NCBI GenBank assembly: GCA_027489835.1 | Contig: JAIXZF010000026.1 | Span: 1-6,989, forward strand | Direction: 5' to 3' | Source: Hyphomicrobiales bacterium | GTDB lineage: Bacteria > Pseudomonadota > Alphaproteobacteria > Rhizobiales > Beijerinckiaceae | DNA length: 6,989 bases | In this document: positions 5,555-6,989 of the stretch, piece by piece | Position numbering within the stretch: position 1 is the stretch's first letter | Layout: each line of letters opens with the position of its first letter | Program-made: the position numbers and the translations under genes | The notes under the pieces: generated by a model | Databases searched by the model: none | What the model was told of the DNA's origin: nothing | Seen by the model: only the letters and a program-made list of their open reading frames with translations

Positions 5555-5923
5555 TCAGTTGACGCGCGTCCAGCTTACCGAGCGGCAGATCCAGCCCCCC
5601 GCGATGCAGCCCGCCGTGGTCAAGCTGTTGCCCGACAGCGTCATCTTGCCCGAATAGGTCTTGCCGTCTTCCGGGTTGAAGGCCTGGCCGCTCCACGCAT
5701 TCTCGCCGTTCGGCTTCATGTCGTAGAAGACGCGCTGGCCGACCTTGGACTTGGCGGTGGCCGGGTCCTTGAGCCAGGCGACGGTGCCGCAGATGGCGTC
5801 CCCGCATTTGGCGAAGCGCACGCGGGCCTCTCCGTTCTCGCGCAGCCAGGTGCCGGTGGGGTCAGCGAGGGCCGGCGAAAGGCCGAGCGCGAGAAACGTC
5901 GCGGCAGCGAAAATGATCTTCAT
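5555..5923 (-). CDS. Secreted DUF2147 family protein
   Basis: A 122-residue protein with a signal peptide (MKIIFAAATFLALGLSPALA, likely cut after A20), so the mature part is about 102 residues and periplasmic or exported. The mature protein begins DPTGTWL, followed by a cysteine pair in KCGDAICGTV (C40, C45), a YDMKPNGENAWSGQ stretch (67-80), a DGKTYSG stretch (86-92), and AGCIAGGWICRSVSW (C106, C113). This order and the two cysteine pairs match the DUF2147 family, a lipocalin-like beta-rich domain common in Proteobacteria with no proven function. The frame extends 9 codons further upstream, but GGAGGA (complement of 5928-5933) sits just before the ATG at 5923, and the signal peptide starts there. 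It is convergent with the glutathione transferase and divergent from glpD. Confidence 0.9.
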   Translation of the reverse strand: MKIIFAAATFLALGLSPALADPTGTWLRENGEARVRFAKCGDAICGTVAWLKDPATAKSKVGQRVFYDMKPNGENAWSGQAFNPEDGKTYSGKMTLSGNSLTTAGCIAGGWICRSVSWTRVN

Positions 5924-5964
5924 GGATTCCTCCGGATGCGGCGCCTTCATGTGGCCCGCTTGTC

Positions 5965-5978
5965 GTTCATATGTGAAC
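5965..5978. promoter_or_regulatory. Candidate operator palindrome GTTCA-N4-TGAAC
   Basis: GTTCATATGTGAAC has perfect 5-base arms around TATG. It lies in the divergent spacer, 41 bases upstream of the DUF2147 start and 127 bases before the preferred glpD start (85 before the alternative at 6064), a sensible place for a dimeric repressor or activator. The AT-rich centre stands out in this GC-rich DNA. No regulator is assigned, and a 5-base-arm palindrome can occur by chance. Confidence 0.3.
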
Positions 5979-6105
5979 CATAGCCGCGAAGCGGCGGAAG
6001 TTCAACGGGCTGCGCATATCGCAGGACCAGCGAAGCAGGTTGCCCCCGGCCGAATCCGCCGTCATGAATGAACCGGATCCTGCGCGAGACAGTCCAGGCG
6101 ACGGA

Positions 6106-6989
6106 ATGAACGGCATTTTCGATCTGGCCATCATCGGCGGCGGCATAAACGGCTGCGGCATCGCGCGGGATGCGGCAGGCCGCGGCCTGAGCGTCCATCT
6201 GAGCGAAATGAACGACCTCGCCAGCGGCACCTCGTCCTGGTCGACAAAGCTGATCCATGGCGGCCTGCGCTATCTCGAATACTACGAGTTCCGGCTGGTG
6301 CGCGAGGCGCTGATCGAGCGCGAGAGACTGTGGGCGATCGCACCGCACATTATCAGGCCGCTCCGCTTCGTGCTGCCCTACCATGCGGGGTTGCGTCCGG
6401 CCTGGCTGCTGCGGCTCGGGCTTCTGATGTACGACAATCTTGGCGGACGGAAGCTGCTGCCGCCGACGCGCACGCTCGATCTCGGCCAAGACGCGGCTGG
6501 CGCCCCGCTCAAGCCGGGCCTGTTCAGCAAGGGCTTCGAGTACTCGGATTGCTGGGTCGACGACGCCCGCCTCGTGGCGCTGAACGCGCGCGACGCCGCT
6601 GCCCGCGGGGCAACCATCCGAACCCGCTCGAAAGTGGTGTCGGCAGAGCGCGACGGCGCGATCTGGCGCGTGACGCACGAGGACAGGGCGACGGGCAGCC
6701 GGGAGACGATCTCGGCAAGGGCGCTGGTCAACGCGGCGGGGCCCTGGGTGGCGGAGGTGCTGGGCGGGGCGCTGCGGTCAAATTCCCGCTCGAAGGTGCG
6801 CCAGGTGCAAGGGTCGCACATCGTCGTGCCAAAGCTGTTCGACCATGACCGCGCCTACATCTTCCAGAATGCGGACGGGCGCATCATCTTCGCCATCCCC
6901 TACGAGCAGGCCTTCACCCTGATCGGGACGACGGACCGCGACTATGCGGGCGACCCCGCCGACGTGAAGGCGACGCCGGACGAGATCGC
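6106..6989 (+). CDS. glpD: FAD-dependent glycerol-3-phosphate dehydrogenase (3' end outside window)
   Basis: The visible 294 codons form the N-terminal part of a roughly 500-residue enzyme that oxidises sn-glycerol 3-phosphate to dihydroxyacetone phosphate and passes electrons to quinone at the inner membrane. IGGGINGCGIARDAAGRG at 10-27 fits the classic FAD-glycerol-3-phosphate dehydrogenase signature around the dinucleotide-binding loop. TSSWSTKLIHGGLRYLE at 42-58 is the equally diagnostic second motif. YSDCWVDDARLV at 146-157, VNAAGPWV at 208-215 and a stretch around 260-280 (FAIPYEQAF, IGTTDRDY) agree with GlpD. The start at 6106 puts the FAD motif at the usual distance from the N-terminus, with AGG at 6096-6098 as a weak ribosome site. 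An in-frame ATG at 6064 would add 14 residues and has no clear ribosome site either. No glp regulator or transporter is visible. Confidence 0.93.
   Translation, partial: MNGIFDLAIIGGGINGCGIARDAAGRGLSVHLSEMNDLASGTSSWSTKLIHGGLRYLEYYEFRLVREALIERERLWAIAPHIIRPLRFVLPYHAGLRPAWLLRLGLLMYDNLGGRKLLPPTRTLDLGQDAAGAPLKPGLFSKGFEYSDCWVDDARLVALNARDAAARGATIRTRSKVVSAERDGAIWRVTHEDRATGSRETISARALVNAAGPWVAEVLGGALRSNSRSKVRQVQGSHIVVPKLFDHDRAYIFQNADGRIIFAIPYEQAFTLIGTTDRDYAGDPADVKATPDEI

Noticed and set aside
5947..6678. Minus-strand open frame of 243 codons over glpD
   Set aside because: Antisense to an unmistakable GlpD sequence and without any recognisable motif.

Overview
The window is high-GC DNA whose genes and interspersed repeats look alphaproteobacterial, most likely Hyphomicrobiales (Bosea, Bradyrhizobium or Methylobacterium-like). 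This placement is inferred from protein style, codon use and repeat types, not from a marker gene.

The left part (1-4018) looks like a catabolic locus for an N-heteroaromatic compound. It opens with the 3' end of a molybdenum hydroxylase large subunit (1-363). A 277-bp gap follows, holding two palindromic interspersed repeats. Then come four tightly packed same-strand genes: a 6-hydroxynicotinate reductase-like Fe-S protein (641-2143), a MarR regulator (2140-2565), an ApbE-related UPF0280 protein (2571-3437) and a DUF1185 'amino acid synthesis' family protein (3437-4018). Two of the three junctions are stop/start overlaps, so these four are almost certainly one operon. A working model is that the molybdenum enzyme hydroxylates the ring, the reductase dearomatises it, the UPF0280 protein matures the reductase (possibly by covalent flavin attachment), and the DUF1185 protein does an unassigned step. 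MarR would sense substrate or intermediate. The exact substrate is not shown by the sequence.

The centre (4019-5550) starts with a gap containing two copies of a CCCTCCCC hairpin repeat. A small secreted Ala/Pro-rich protein with a two-cysteine C-terminal domain lies on the minus strand (4242-4583). Divergent from it is a Nu-class (YfcG/YghU-like) glutathione S-transferase (4789-5490), ending at a strong hairpin (5503-5530) shared with the convergent next gene.

The right part (5555-6989) holds a secreted DUF2147 protein on the minus strand (5555-5923). A 14-bp palindrome in the divergent spacer is a candidate operator. The window ends inside an FAD-dependent glycerol-3-phosphate dehydrogenase (glpD, from 6106). 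No tRNA, rRNA, CRISPR array, insertion sequence or phage gene was seen.
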